Shown here: piece after piece, positions 11,077 to 23,108 of the stretch
Numbering within the stretch: position 1 is the stretch's first letter
Layout: each line of letters opens with the position of its first letter
NCBI RefSeq assembly: GCF_001411555.2
Contig: NC_049912.1
Location: 1,815,001 to 1,879,000 of the forward strand
Reading direction: 5' to 3'
DNA: 64,000 nt
From: Juglans regia
Taxonomy: Eukaryota > Streptophyta > Magnoliopsida > Fagales > Juglandaceae
Notes under the pieces: model-generated
The model's database searches: none
Seen by the model: only the letters and a program-made list of their open reading frames with translations
What the model was told of the DNA's origin: nothing
Program-made: the position numbers and the translations under genes

Positions 11077-14000
11077 ATGACTTCGCAAGGCCGGAGAGAC
11101 AATAACAGTCTAGCAAAACCCCAACATTTCTTCAAGATTATTCTTTCCCGTTGCCTTCGAGACGGGAAACTTGTGAGTATATTCTTCCATCTCTCTCTTG
11201 TTTAACAATATAACACTACTATTTGTTTGACATTGTTAATTTATAAAACCAATCATATAAAAAAACAGTTTATTTGGAATATACTCTATGATAGTGACCT
11301 GTTAGCCAAATTTTGTGGGGCTTTTTTGTTTTTGTAATTTCGAAATTCTTGGTCTAGTTTGATGCTATACATGATACTGGCATGTGAAAGACTGATATAA
11401 AAAAAAAAAAAAACTAAAAAGGTGCTAGAGAAAAGAAGCTTCAGATTTTCCAACAGGCAACAAAGTACTTTATAGGGTTTGAAGACTCCGATTGATGTCT
11501 TGGTTTGTACACCAGAGTTGCAGTGCTGAATGATGTAAGAAAGAAACCTGAATAAAAATGACATTAATCACAAAATACAGAAAGTTGAGGAAAGGTGGAG
11601 AAGGAGCAGGGATGTGAATATGAAGAAGAAAGGGGGGAGGGAGAAGGAGGGGGGGGGGGGAAAGGGAGAGAAGGAGTTGTGTGTATTTAAATAGGACGAC
11701 AAAAATGACAATTTACATTTTGCTTAGGTGGAGGTGTGCGGGGTTTGAGGCTTCCATTTAGATTTTTCCTACTTTGAATGCCTACAATGCTGTAGGCATT
11801 CGGATACCAACCTCCTACTTTTTTTTTTTTTCACAAAAGGACAAAAGGGAAATAAATTCGCTTGTGTGGTAAAACTGGACAAACTTGTAGGATGATGTGT
11901 GGTACATGGTTTAAGGGAGTGCCAGCTTGATGTAATGGAGTGTTAAGAGTGTATGGCCTTTTCAGTGAATTGTGTTGATAAATGAAGAGAACGACTGGGA
12001 TCAGAGTATCTTAACATGTTTGGATACAAAGTTATCTTATCCGAACAAAAGCATCTCAAAGTTTCTCATCTTGTCTGGCTGTCCAAACACCGCCTTAATA
12101 ATGTGTCAAATGAAAGTTTAGTTCCGTACGATTGGATTGATAACTCTTAAATGGCATTTCTCTTTCCCCCCGATTCACTTAAAGAATCAAACTAAACAAT
12201 CATATGTCAAGTTTAATCATTACTTCTTGAGGCCAGAGAGACTGTGCAGTGCAGTAACAATGAAAGATCCACATTTCTTCAAGATAATTCTCCCTCATTC
12301 TCTGCAAGACATGAAGCTTGTAACCATTATCATCCGTCTTATTTAACAATTTAACATTATTATTTTACTTGACATCACGAATTTGTAAAGCTAATCAGAT
12401 AAAAAACAGTTCATTTGGATTACAGTTTGATTCCACTGCATGATGGTGATCTCTTAGTAATTGATATATCAGGGGCCTTTCTAATTTTATTTTTATTTTT
12501 ATTTTTAAGTTTCAGACTGTAAAGGTCTTGTTTGGTGCTATAATGCATGAAACTGACATTGTCAATGACCAATATCAGTATCAACATAGAATGTCTTTGG
12601 TTTTGTACTCCCGGAAAGAAAAAATCTTTAATTTGATTCAGTTTGGCTTGGAACTTTTAGAGGACTTCAGTAGCTATAATCTAGTGCAAATCTAAGTTTT
12701 AATCGATTTGCTGCTTGCTGGAGTTGATTGTGTTTTGTTAGGCCTCTTAAGAAGCAATACTTTTTTTAAGGGTTTCAATTGCACAATAAGAACTGCGTAT
12801 GAGCCTGTATGTTGTTTTTACTCTGCTGAGTTTTCTGGTTTTTATGTTAACTTAACCATTGAGTCTTTACAGAGGTTTCCGAAGAAGTTTGTAAGGAAAT
12901 ATGGAGAAGGCTTGTCAAACTTAGCACTTCTTAAGCTTCCAAATGGTGCAGAATGGAAAGTAGAGTTAACACAATGTGATGGTGGGGTTTGGTTTCAGAA
13001 GGGTTGGCAAGAATTCTTGGAGTATTATTCTATAAAGTTGGGGCACTTGTTAGTCTTTAAATATGAAGGACATTCTCACTTTCGTGTACTTGTATTTGAT
13101 GAGAGTGCAACAGAAATCGAGTATCCTTTCAATAGCTCCCTTGGAGAGGACAAGCTTGATGCAGAAATCTTGGCTTCTCCAAGGGAAGAAACCCGGGCTG
13201 ATGGTTCTGTTGAAATATTGGATGACTTTCCAAAAGACACAAAAACTAGGGAGAAATCATGGTTACCATGTCCTCGAGCTCAGAAGATGATGAGAACCAA
13301 TCCTAGCGAAAAAACCACGAGTACGTCGAATATGCCAAGATTGGCTCAACAAAATTTGCATTCTACCAAGCAGGAGCTTGAAGGTTTGAAATCTTTTATA
13401 TACTGTATATGTTATTTATTTCTTTGGTTCAAAATTTTTAACAATGTCTCGTTATCTTTGATTGTCAACAAAAGGTGCTGAAGGAATTTTTATAACAGAG
13501 CAATGCCCAAAATATAATGTCCCAAGGACTCAAACAGTGAGTGTTGATGAAAAAACAAGAGCTCTTGAAAAAGCAAGTGGCTTTAAACCTGAAAATCCTT
13601 ATTTCATGGCTGTCATGCAGCCATCGTATGTGGGTTCTAGAAACTACCTGGTAAGCCTTCTGATGTTCAAATTGCAGATTCAGTATTGAACAAAGAACAA
13701 ATTTTGTAGAAATACTTTCATTCAGAACAGCACTGTAATTAACATCTTCATTTCTGTCTTGAATAAACCAGAATCTACCTATAAGCTTTGCAAAGAGTTA
13801 TTTGAATAAGAAGGTAGATGATATCATCCTTCGGGTTTCAGATGGGAGATACTGGTCTGTCAAGTACATTTTCCAAATGAGTGCTACAATGTCGAGAGGC
13901 GTGTTTGGATGTGGTTGGAGAGTGTTTGCACGAGACAATAATCTGGAAGTAGGTGACGTTTGTGTTTTCGAACTGATTAAGGGCATCGAAACTTCTTTCC

Positions 14001-17000
14001 AAGTTGTGATTTTCCATGCCACTCAAGAACGTTGCCCTCAATCTCCAGGTGAGGAAGCTCCTATTCTTTTCAGTAGTGACCTATTTTGTCTGTAGAACTT
14101 CATATATCCTTCACTTTCTCGCTTTTCTTTTAAAGCTCTTGGCAATGGAGGTAATAAAAAAACTTCAAGTTCCTATAGTAAATTTTAAAAATGAACCTCA
14201 AGAAAATCAATCTAATGCTTGAGAAGTTAACAGACCTGACAGAAAAAATGTTCACAGACCAGATTCTTATGAACCTCAAGGGACTCGATATAAATTCACC
14301 TAATTGCATTTTTGGGGTCGAAGATCTGAATTATATGTTTTGCATGTTTTTTCAAACTATCAAGTTCATGTCAGTTAATTTAAGGTGTTTTTTGGTTGTC
14401 AAAATGGGACAGGGGAGCTTAAGTTTTCTGCTAAAGGAGAGACTAGAGACATGCCTAATTCTCTAATGCGCCGTCAATCTCACATTTTCAAGAAGCAACG
14501 ATGGACTGCTGGGAACAAAGCTAGAGCTCTTGAGAGAGCTAGCTCTTTCAAGTCTGAAAATCCATTTCTCACGGTTGCCATGTTCCCGTCGCACGTTTGT
14601 AATAATAGCAACTTGGTAAGCTTTGAATTCCAGGTATCCTGGATCATCAAAACCTCTAATTTGCAGATAAGATGCACTGACTACTGATAGAGGCTAACCT
14701 AGTGGTTTTAAGCTCAAAATCCACGCTATGAAATAGAAGATAGCAGTTTTAAGTTCAAGATCAAAATTGATCTCCTATCGTATTGTGCCAGAAATTCTGA
14801 ACAGTAAATACTCATTATCTAGTTAATCTAACAAAGGCAAGTTCATAACTTTGATATTTGAGGAGATTTCAATATTGTAAGATTTCCAAGCGAACGCTCA
14901 GGTGATAGTAGAATGAGACCAGCGATGCGAGAATTTTCAGATTTTATTTTTGAATTGAATTTGGTGGATATCCCTCTCACGGGAGGGGCATTCACGTAGT
15001 CTAATAATCATCCGTGGTCGAGATTGGATAGATTTTTAGTATCTTCGGAGTGGGAAGCTCATTATCCAGAGGTATGTCAAAGGAGGCTGTCTCGTTTGGG
15101 CTCGGATCATTTTCCAATCTTGCTTGATTGTGGAGGTATCCAAGGTGGGCGGTGGTACTTTAAATTCGAAAATATGTGGCTGAAGACGGAAGGTTTTGTG
15201 GATAGGGTTTGGCAATGGTGGTCCTCTTATCATTTTGAAGGAACTCCCAGTTTCATTCTTGTAGGTAAATTGAAAGATTTAAAAAATGACCTGAAGCTTT
15301 GGAATACACACTCTTTTGGCAATATAGGGGAACGAAAGAAGTCTATTTTGGTAGAGCTTCAAGAGCTAGAGAGGACACAGGAGGGGCGGGCTCTTTCCTT
15401 GAAAGAAGTTTCCCGAAAGTCAGAGGTGGCTATTGAATTAGAGAGGGTCATCTTGTTGGAATAGATTTCATGGCGGCAAAAATCTAGAGCTTTGTGGTTG
15501 AAAGAGGGGGATAGAAGTACAAAATTTTTTCATAAGATGGCAAATTCCCACTGGAGAAACAATACTATAGGGATGTTGAACATAGAGGGTGTAGCATGTA
15601 CCGAGGCTCCTGTAATCAGAGATCATCTTGTTGGTTTTTTTGAACACTTGCTTACATAACAAAGGGGGTGGCGTCCTAAGATTGATGGGCTGGCTTTTGA
15701 CTCTTTTGAACCACAGGATGTCTTGAGATTGGATAGGCCTTTTGGGGAGGTGGAGGTCCTTGATGTGGTGAGGAAGATGGCCAAAGATAAAGCACCTGGG
15801 CCGGATGGGTTTTCTATGGGATTTTTCCAAATTTGTTGGGAAGTGGTGAAAGAGGACTTGATGAAGGTGTTTCAGGAATTGTTCATAACTGGAAAATTTG
15901 AAAAAAGCTTTAACACCACATTCATAGCTTTAATTCCTAAGAAGATTGGGTCTTGTGAGTGGGGTGTATAAGATTATTTCTAAGGTGCTTGCAAATCGAC
16001 TAGAGGAGGTGTTGGGGAAGATCATTACAAAACCCCAAAATGCATTTGTACAAGGAAGGCAGATCCTAGAGTCAGTTCTTATTGCTAATGAGTGCATAGA
16101 TAGCAGACAAAAATCTGGTAATTCTGGAATCCTGTGTAAGTTAGATATGGAGAAGGCTTATGATCATGTTAATTGGGATTTCTTAATCTACTTGCTTGGG
16201 AGATGTGAGTTTGGGAAGAAATGGTGCTCGTGGATTAGATGGTGCATATCGACAGCGAAATTCTTGGTGTTAGTTAATGGTAACTCAAATGGTTTCTTCC
16301 ACAGTTCTCGAGGTCTGAGACAAGGAGATCCTCTGCCCCCGCTCCTCTTTGTCATCGTTATGGAGGCCCTGAGCAGAATGATTTCGGCGTTGGTTAGCAA
16401 TGGCTTCATGACTGGTTTCTTGGTGGGGGACCCCTCTAGGGGTATTATTAACATCTCTCACTTGTTATTTGCAGATGATACACTTATATTTTGTGAGGCG
16501 GAACAAAACCAATTGTGGACACTGAGGGCACTCTTACTTTGCTTTGAAGCGGCATCGGGGCTGAAAGTAAACCTTGAAAAATCAGAATTGGTACCAGTTG
16601 GTAATGTCTGTAATATCAAACAACTGGCTAACACTCTAGGATGCAAGGTGGCTGCCCTACCTTTTAAATACCTGGGCCTACCTGTGGGGGCTGCCCCAAG
16701 GATTGCAACAATATGGGATACGGTGATCGAGAGGATTGAACGTAGATTGGCTGGGTGGAAGAGACTGTACTTGTCAAAAGAGGGTAGGATCACTTTAATC
16801 AAAAGTACTCTCTCTAATCTACCAACTTATTTTCTATCTCTTTTCCCAATTCCATCAAGCTTGGCGACTCGAATTGAGAAACTGTATAGGGAATTCCTTT
16901 GGAGTGGCATGGGAACCGAATTTAAATTCCACCTTGTCAATTGGAGTAAGGTATGTTGCTCACTTCCCACGGGAGGGCTAGGTGTTAGAAACTTAAAGAT

Positions 17001-18937
17001 TTTTAATAGGACATTACTTGGAAAATGGTTGTGGCGCTATAACACGGAACCGGAAGCCCTATGGAAATCAGTAATTGACTACAAATATGGAAGCATGTGG
17101 GGGGGTTGGTGTAGTAGAGAGGTAAATGGGCCCATGGATTGGGGACTTGGAAGTACATCAGTAGGGGATGGGAGGTGTTTGTTCGTCACACTAGAGTAGT
17201 GCTAGGAGATGGTTCTAGAATAAAATTCTGGAGTGATGTATGGTGTGGAAACAATAGACTAAAAGACTTATTCCCCTCAGTTTTCAGGATTGCTTGTCAG
17301 AAAGAAGCTTCAGTGGTGGATTTTATGGTGTTAACTGGAGATCTAGTACAGTGGAACATTGTTTTTAGTAGGGCGGTTCAAGATTGAGAAGTTGGTAGCA
17401 TTGAAGAGTTCTTTCAATTGTTGTATTCCGTGAAACCGAGCATCCAAGGAAATGACAAGTTGTGGTGGGTACCGGCTGGTAAAGGCATATTTTCAGTTTG
17501 CTCGTTCTATAAGTCTCTCACACAGGCCCAGAACATTCAGTTTTCATGGAAAAGGATATGGCGAAATAAGGCGCCTCCCAAAGTAACCTTTTTTACATGG
17601 ACAGCTTCATTGGAAAAGATCTTGACAACGGATAATTTGCGAAGACGTTGGGTGATCATATTAGATTGGTGTTGTATGTGTAAGAAGAGTGGTGAAACGG
17701 TGGATCATCTTCTATTGCATTGTGATGTTGCTAGAGCGTTATGGGCTGAGGTGTTCCACAGGATAGAGATAGCTTGGGTTATGCCCGCCATAGTGGAGGC
17801 ACTCCTGGCTTGCTGGACCACTATAGGAGGTTTACTACAAATCAAAGCGGTGTGGAAAATGGTCCCTATTTGTATTCTATGGTGCTTATGGCAAGAACGA
17901 AATAACAGGACGTTCGAAGACGAGGACAGATCTTTTGAGGATCTTAGATCTTTTTTTGTTAGGATGTTATTTGTATGGTCCATAGCTATAGACTTTAATG
18001 GCTTAAACTTGGCTGAATTTCTTGTTTCCTCCTCTTCTTCCTAGATAGATGTTTTCTCTTTGTATACCATCTTGTGTACTTTGGGCTATGCCTATTCTTT
18101 AATACAATCATTTACTTATAAAAAAAAATATTTGAGGAGAGTCTAGGGTTGTTGAAGCTAGGGCTGTTGAAGAACTTCTTAAAGGGCACCTAGGGTTGTT
18201 GAAGCTGCCAACAAATTCATTTCTAGAGAATCCCTTCTTTTATACTGTAGCATGCTTATGGTGAGTATGGCAATGCTCTTGGGTTATGATCAACATTTCT
18301 ATCTGCAGTTTTAAGAACTTCTAAGAAAGGTGATCTGTTAGCTTTTCCACATTGAACATGCATTGATTCAAATGCAAGAGGAGACTTGTTAGTTGACACA
18401 GTTTTGTAGACCGGTTCAAGATCAGTGCAAACTATCTGACAGGTTCCAAGTGTTGGTGTTTAAAACATAGTAAGTGGAAATGCAAATGCATATAACCGCA
18501 AATTCCTCATCAATGATATCTTTTATGATATGTAAGTTTCTTCAATATATGGATTATTTGCATACAAAGAAAAAAAAGTTTGTTCAGTGAATCTATTTCT
18601 CAAGATTGCAACCCTTTGAAAAGTGTCTCCATCACTGATCATTGGTTGGGGACGTATGCAAAGATTAGCATTGACTTTCTATTTTGTGCAGGCTGTGCCA
18701 GGTAGCTTTCTCAAGAGCAGATATATGAAAGAAAGGAGACAGATAGTGATGCTTCAGGTCGGGGATGAATCATGGCCAGTGACTGTTTTGAGTACTAGTT
18801 CTCGGGTCACCATGTCTGGTGGTTGGTCTACTTTTGCAAGGGACAATAAACTGCAAGCAGGAGATGTTTGTGTGTTTGAGCTGATTAAGAGTGACGATGA
18901 TATACTGAAAGTATCCATTTTTAGATGCCTCGGTTAA
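11077..18937 (+). CDS. REM-type B3 transcription factor with three B3 domains (gene A)
   Basis: Six exons by GT-AG sites and phase: 11077-11172, 12873-13383, 13475-13650, 13772-14048, 14413-14615, 18692-18937; 503 codons including TAA, no internal stop. Three B3 DNA-binding domains: residues about 16-110 (HFFKIIL... KGWQEF... LLVFKYEG), 243-346 ([11 protein letters not shown]... [21 protein letters not shown]) and 403-502 ([11 protein letters not shown]... [21 protein letters not shown]). Each domain is split by a phase-0 intron after its first strand. Linkers are hydrophilic with basic runs. The REM subfamily acts in the nucleus, often in reproductive meristems; target genes are not readable here. 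The last intron carries a LINE, making it over 4 kb. A second first exon lies at 12260-12319, and an older one at 10252-10383. It is the tandem partner of gene B (20440-23108). Confidence 0.85.
11514..12135. other. intronic insert between duplicated first exons
   Basis: This stretch has no counterpart in gene B. It contains a purine-rich block with a G run (about 11590-11665), a short palindromic ATGCCTACAATGCTGTAGGCAT near 11778-11799, and a poly-T run. No gene is visible. It separates two copies of exon 1 of gene A. Confidence 0.5.
12260..12319 (+). CDS. alternative or relic first exon of REM gene A
   Basis: Copy of exon 1 (11077-11172) with its flanking intron: the downstream text ATTTAACAATTTAACATTATTATTTT-like matches the intron after 11172. 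Encodes [20 protein letters not shown], then GT at 12320. It ends in phase 0 and so could join 12873 in frame. The upstream ATG of the other copy (CCATGACTTC) is worn to TTACTTC, so translation would have to begin at 12260. The donor (CTTGTAACC) is weaker than GTGAGT at 11173. Confidence 0.5.
14867..18127 (+). mobile_element. 5'-truncated LINE (non-LTR retrotransposon) in gene A last intron
   Basis: Flanked by the perfect 13-bp direct repeat ATATTTGAGGAGA at 14854-14866 and 18128-18140, with a short A tail (CTTATAAAAAAAA) at the 3' end. It starts inside the endonuclease domain ([18 protein letters not shown]), then SDHFPILLD, then the reverse transcriptase with [17 protein letters not shown] and FADDTLIF, and a C-terminal zinc region ([25 protein letters not shown]) ending at 18044. 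Stops at 14998, 15462 and 15657, and a break near 15955 and 17196, show it is dead. It lies in the same direction as gene A and is absent at the equivalent sites of gene B and the 7.3-kb pseudogene. Confidence 0.95.
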
Positions 18938-19621
18938 GTGATTGCTAGAGTTGTGTTATAATTATATTCTAGGAACTTGATTGTATGGTGGTGGACCGGT
19001 GGTAATTTACAGACCTCATCTTCTGCTCTTTGATGGAGAATGATCTCATTGTGATCATCGCACTCCTAATACTTCTATTATCTGTTAATGACTTGAATTA
19101 TATTTGGAGTTATCGTCACAAATTGGAATCGATTAATCTTATGGTTTGTGACAACAGCAGAGCCCGGCTACCAGTACCAGTAATCGCTGGCATACATTTC
19201 TACTGACATATGATGGAAAATTGTATTACTAATGCCTGATTTCATAATAAAGAAACACAAGAATTGCCTATGGTGCAATGCATTTTGGTGCTCAAAAGAT
19301 AAGGGAAGAACTTGGTAAATTTATAGACGTACCATTCCTCAAATGAAAAACAAACATACCTGGTAAAGTTATGGAATAGTGTGAGTTGTGGTATGAACTA
19401 TGAACTAATCCATGGTACCACATAAAACATGTATTGGCTTGCGTGGTTTATATAAGAACATGACAACTTCTCTATAAAATAATCGATGTTGGTTGATACG
19501 AGATTAGCCGAGCTCCAGAAGTTGTGGACTTTGATTTGAGCTAGTGCTTTTATGTGCAATGCAGCTGAACTCGAAAGTGGACTTGCTGGGCTGACTCTGC
19601 TCGATTACGTCCTAAATATTT

Positions 19622-19753
19622 GTGCGGATTCGGTTCCGACTCATTGGGTTTCCGCGTTCAGAGCCGAAACAAGAATGGCGATATCTCGCAGATGGAGACG
19701 ATAGCCCTGAGTTCTTCAAAGCCTTCTTCCCCTTTACCAGCGCTCACCAAATA
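19622..19753 (+). pseudogene. orphan upstream first exon of REM gene B
   Basis: Same exon as 10252-10383: DDSPEFFKAFFPFTSAHQI then GT at 19754. It shares the 17-base loss that puts the ancestral ATG (19674) out of frame; that ATG reads nine codons to TAG. The in-frame ATG of gene A is GTG here (19622), so no coding start remains. It may be transcribed as leader. Confidence 0.6.
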
Positions 19754-20439
19754 GTACTGCCTCTCTCTCTCTCTCTCTCTAGCATTTCCATTAGCAATCT
19801 GTTCTTGAACAGACAATGGTTGGTAGGTATGAGGGGTTTTTACTCGGGATTATTGTGTTTGCTTTGCATGCGAGGGTAAAAAGTCTCTTTTTTTCTTATT
19901 GGTTTCGCAGATTCATAAAATTCTTTTATATTTATTTGGTCAAGTTAACAGCTCTGTTTTGTTGCAAACAAAGTAAATTGAAACAGAAGGCCCAGTTTTA
20001 GTTTTCAGGGATTCGAATCTTTCCCATACGCAGAATTTCATATTTTGTTTTGTAAAATCTTATCATAAGATTTACCTTTGGAAGGTCAGCCAGAATATGC
20101 AGCAGATATTTGCTTTGGCTACAAAGTTTAACCCCCATTTTGTTTTCCTATTTTTGCGTGTATAATAATTTATAAACGTAGTTGAAATTTGCTTAAGATG
20201 CATGTGATGGAATAACTGAACCAAGGCCCTAGGATTCAAAAGATGTTAACTTTCGTAATTTCATATTGAGCCAGTATGCACGATTGATCGCTCTTTAAAG
20301 AATGTTATACCTGGTACAGAAGCTGAAAAACAATTACATTGACAGATTGTACATTTGTGGAGTACAAGCACTCAAGTTCAGGCCCTATTTAAAAAGCTTC
20401 TGCTTTATTTTACTCTTTGTAACTACTCGAAGTTCAACC

Positions 20440-23108
20440 ATGACTTCTCATGGCCGGAGAGACTATGAGAGTTCAGCAATTACACTGAAAGCCCCACATT
20501 TCTTCAAGATAATTCTCCCTCGTTGTCTTCAAGACAGAAAACTTGTGAGCATATTCTTCCATCTCTCTCTGGTTTAACAACAAAACACTACTATTTGGTT
20601 GACATTGTTAATTTATAAAATCAATTAAATACAAAACAGTTTATTTGGATTATACTCTATGATAGTGACCTGTTAGTCGACTTTTGTGGGGCTTCTTTGT
20701 TTTTGTAATTTCCAAATTTTTGGTCTAGTTTGATGCTATAATGCATGGCACTGGCATTGTGAAAGACCGATAGCAAAAAAACTAAAAAGGTGCAAAAGAA
20801 AAGAAGCTTCAGATTTTTCAACAGGCAACAAAGTATGTTATTGATCTCGGATTAGATAGGGCTGTCCTGTACAGTGTATTGTGCCATCTCTCTAAGGCCA
20901 AGGCCATGCAAATGTTTAAACACTTTCATGGCAGCAATTGGCTCAACCTAGATTTGAAGACTTAGATTGATGTCTTGGTTTGTACACCAGAAAAGAAAAT
21001 CTTTAATTTGCTTCAGTTAGACCAAATGCATATTAATCGGGCTGTCCTTTCCTTGAGGTGATTGTGTTTTGTAGACCTCTTAAGAAAGAATATTTTGATT
21101 GTTTCTATTGCACAATAAGAACAGCGTGTATGTATGCTTGTGTTACTAATATCTACCGAGTTCTATGGTTTTCATGTAAACTAAATTTAGATTCTTTACA
21201 GATGATTCCAAGAAGATTTATAAGGAAATATGGAGAAGGCCTGTCAAATGTAGCTTTTCTTAAGCTTCCAAATGGTGCAGAGTGGAAACTTGAATTGACA
21301 AAATGCGATGGAAGGGTTTGGTTACAGAAGGGTTGGCAAGAATTCATGGAGTATTATTCTCTTAAGCTGGGGCACTTGCTGGTTTTTCGATATGAAGGAA
21401 ACTCTCACTTTTATATACTTGTATTTGATGAGAGTGCAACAGAGATAGATTATCCTTCAAGCAGCTCCCTTGGTGAGGGGGAAAATCTTGATGGAGAATT
21501 GTTAGTTTCTCGGATGGAACAAACTGATAGTGATAGTCATGCTCAAATATTGGATGACTTTCCAACACTCACAAAAACAAGGAAGAAATCACAATTACCA
21601 AGTCCTCAGCCTCGCAAGATGATGAGAACCAATCGAAGTGCTAAACCTGCGAGTACTTCCAATCTGTCAAGGTCGGTTCCTCCCCATCGATCTAAAGATG
21701 CAAAGGTGAAGAAGTTAAAGGCGCAAGCAAATTTCTATCCTCCCAAACAGGAGCTTGACGGTTTGGAATCTCTAATGCTACTATTTTATGTTATCTGTTT
21801 CTACAGAGTTTTGAATACTCTCTTATGATCATTTGCTTGTCAGCAAAAGGTTCTAAACCGGTGCCTACTACCAAGCGATGCCCAAAATCGAAGACTCTTA
21901 GAATGACTCGAATGTTGAATGTGAATGAGAAGGCTAGAGCTCTTCAGAGGGCAAGTGGCTTTAGACCTGAAAGTCCTTATTTTAAGGTTGTCCTGCAGCC
22001 ATCATATCTGTGTCGTGGATGTAAGATGGTAAGCTTTCATGATAATTAAGTCCCAAGAGAAGTGAAAACTTAACTTAAATATTAATCTGATTTCAGCAGG
22101 AATTATACACATAAAAATATTAATTATCTAAATCTGACAAAGACGAATTCAAACTGTTGATATGTGAATAGAGTACCTGTGAGCATATTACTCAACGGCC
22201 TTAGTCATAGAGGGCACCTACGGTTCTTGAAGTTCCCAGCTAATTCATCCCAAGATAATCCCTTTAAAGTTTCTATGCAGTAGCTTGTGAGGAGTAAGGT
22301 GCTATTGTAAGGCTATGCACATTCTCTCCGCTACATTTGAAGCACTTTTATGAAAGATGTTCTTATACATGATACAGTCTTCTGGATTTATGGTTTCTGA
22401 TATGATTACTGCATTAATGCATGCGATTTTCAAGCATTGCAAAATGGAACCTCTAAATTTAGATGTTTGGTAGGAATTATATTATTCATAGCTCTTTCCA
22501 GACCTTGTGAAATATCATGCAGTTGGATTAGCTTTGTAGCAGAAAACGTGGGAGAGAGTTGCTAGGTCCTTTGCCTCACTCTACTGCATTGAATCAAATA
22601 GAGAATAGAGTTGATCATTGTTTCTTTGTATAGTAGATTCCAATGTTGGGAAGTATGAAACATAGTAATTGGGAAGGGTAAAACGTATAAGCAGAAACAC
22701 ATATCTATATTTCTTGTGCAACTGAAGGTTCAATTTTATCAACAAGGAAAAACTACAAAGCTAGTTGAGTCAGCTGTACCATTCCTCAGAGCTGCGATCT
22801 ATGCCAAAGAATCTTTGTCACTGATTAGGGGATTTATGCTGACACTACTGTTGACTCTTTTGCAGTCTGTACTGGGTAGGTTTCTCGACATCAAACAAAA
22901 TGTGCAGATGGTGATGCTTCTGGTTGGGGATAAATCCTGGCCGGTGAAGTTTCGCAGTTATCCACATTCATCATCTGTTGCCTTTACTAGTGGTTGGTCT
23001 ACCTTTGTTAAGGATAATAGTCTGCAAGTAGGAGATGTTTGTGCCTTTGAGCTGATTAAGAGTGATGATGCTATGCTGAAAGTCTCCATTTTCAGAAACC
23101 TTAGTTAA
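20440..23108 (+). CDS. REM-type B3 transcription factor with two B3 domains (gene B)
   Basis: Four exons: 20440-20544, 21202-21760, 21850-22028, 22866-23108; 362 codons including TAA, all joins in phase. The start ATG follows TTCAACC as in gene A. B3 domain 1 covers residues about 19-113 (HFFKIIL... KGWQEF... LLVFRYEG). A hydrophilic, basic linker follows (KKSQLPSPQPRKMMRTNRS). B3 domain 2 covers about 263-361 (SPYFKVVLQPS... GWSTFVKDNSLQVGDVCAFEL). The third exon begins directly after AAAAG at 21849. Compared with gene A it lacks the middle B3 unit (exons 4 and 5 of A). Likely nuclear DNA-binding protein of the REM subfamily. Closest relative in view is gene A, about 2 kb upstream. Confidence 0.87.

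Larger units (their letters stand above)
9770..18960 (+). repeat. tandem duplication unit 1 (REM gene A)
   Basis: From about 9770 (GCCAGGCTACGAATACCAGT) this block matches the unit from about 19160 (GCCCGGCTACCAGTACCAGT) through promoter, exons, introns and 3' end. It is longer because it holds a second copy of a first exon, two extra exons and a 3.3-kb LINE. The 9661-10251 part is the upstream region and has no gene. Confidence 0.85.

Noticed and set aside
15024..18044. LINE frames as part of gene A
   Set aside because: They lie between perfect 13-bp duplications in the last intron and encode endonuclease and RT; the REM exons join in phase without them.
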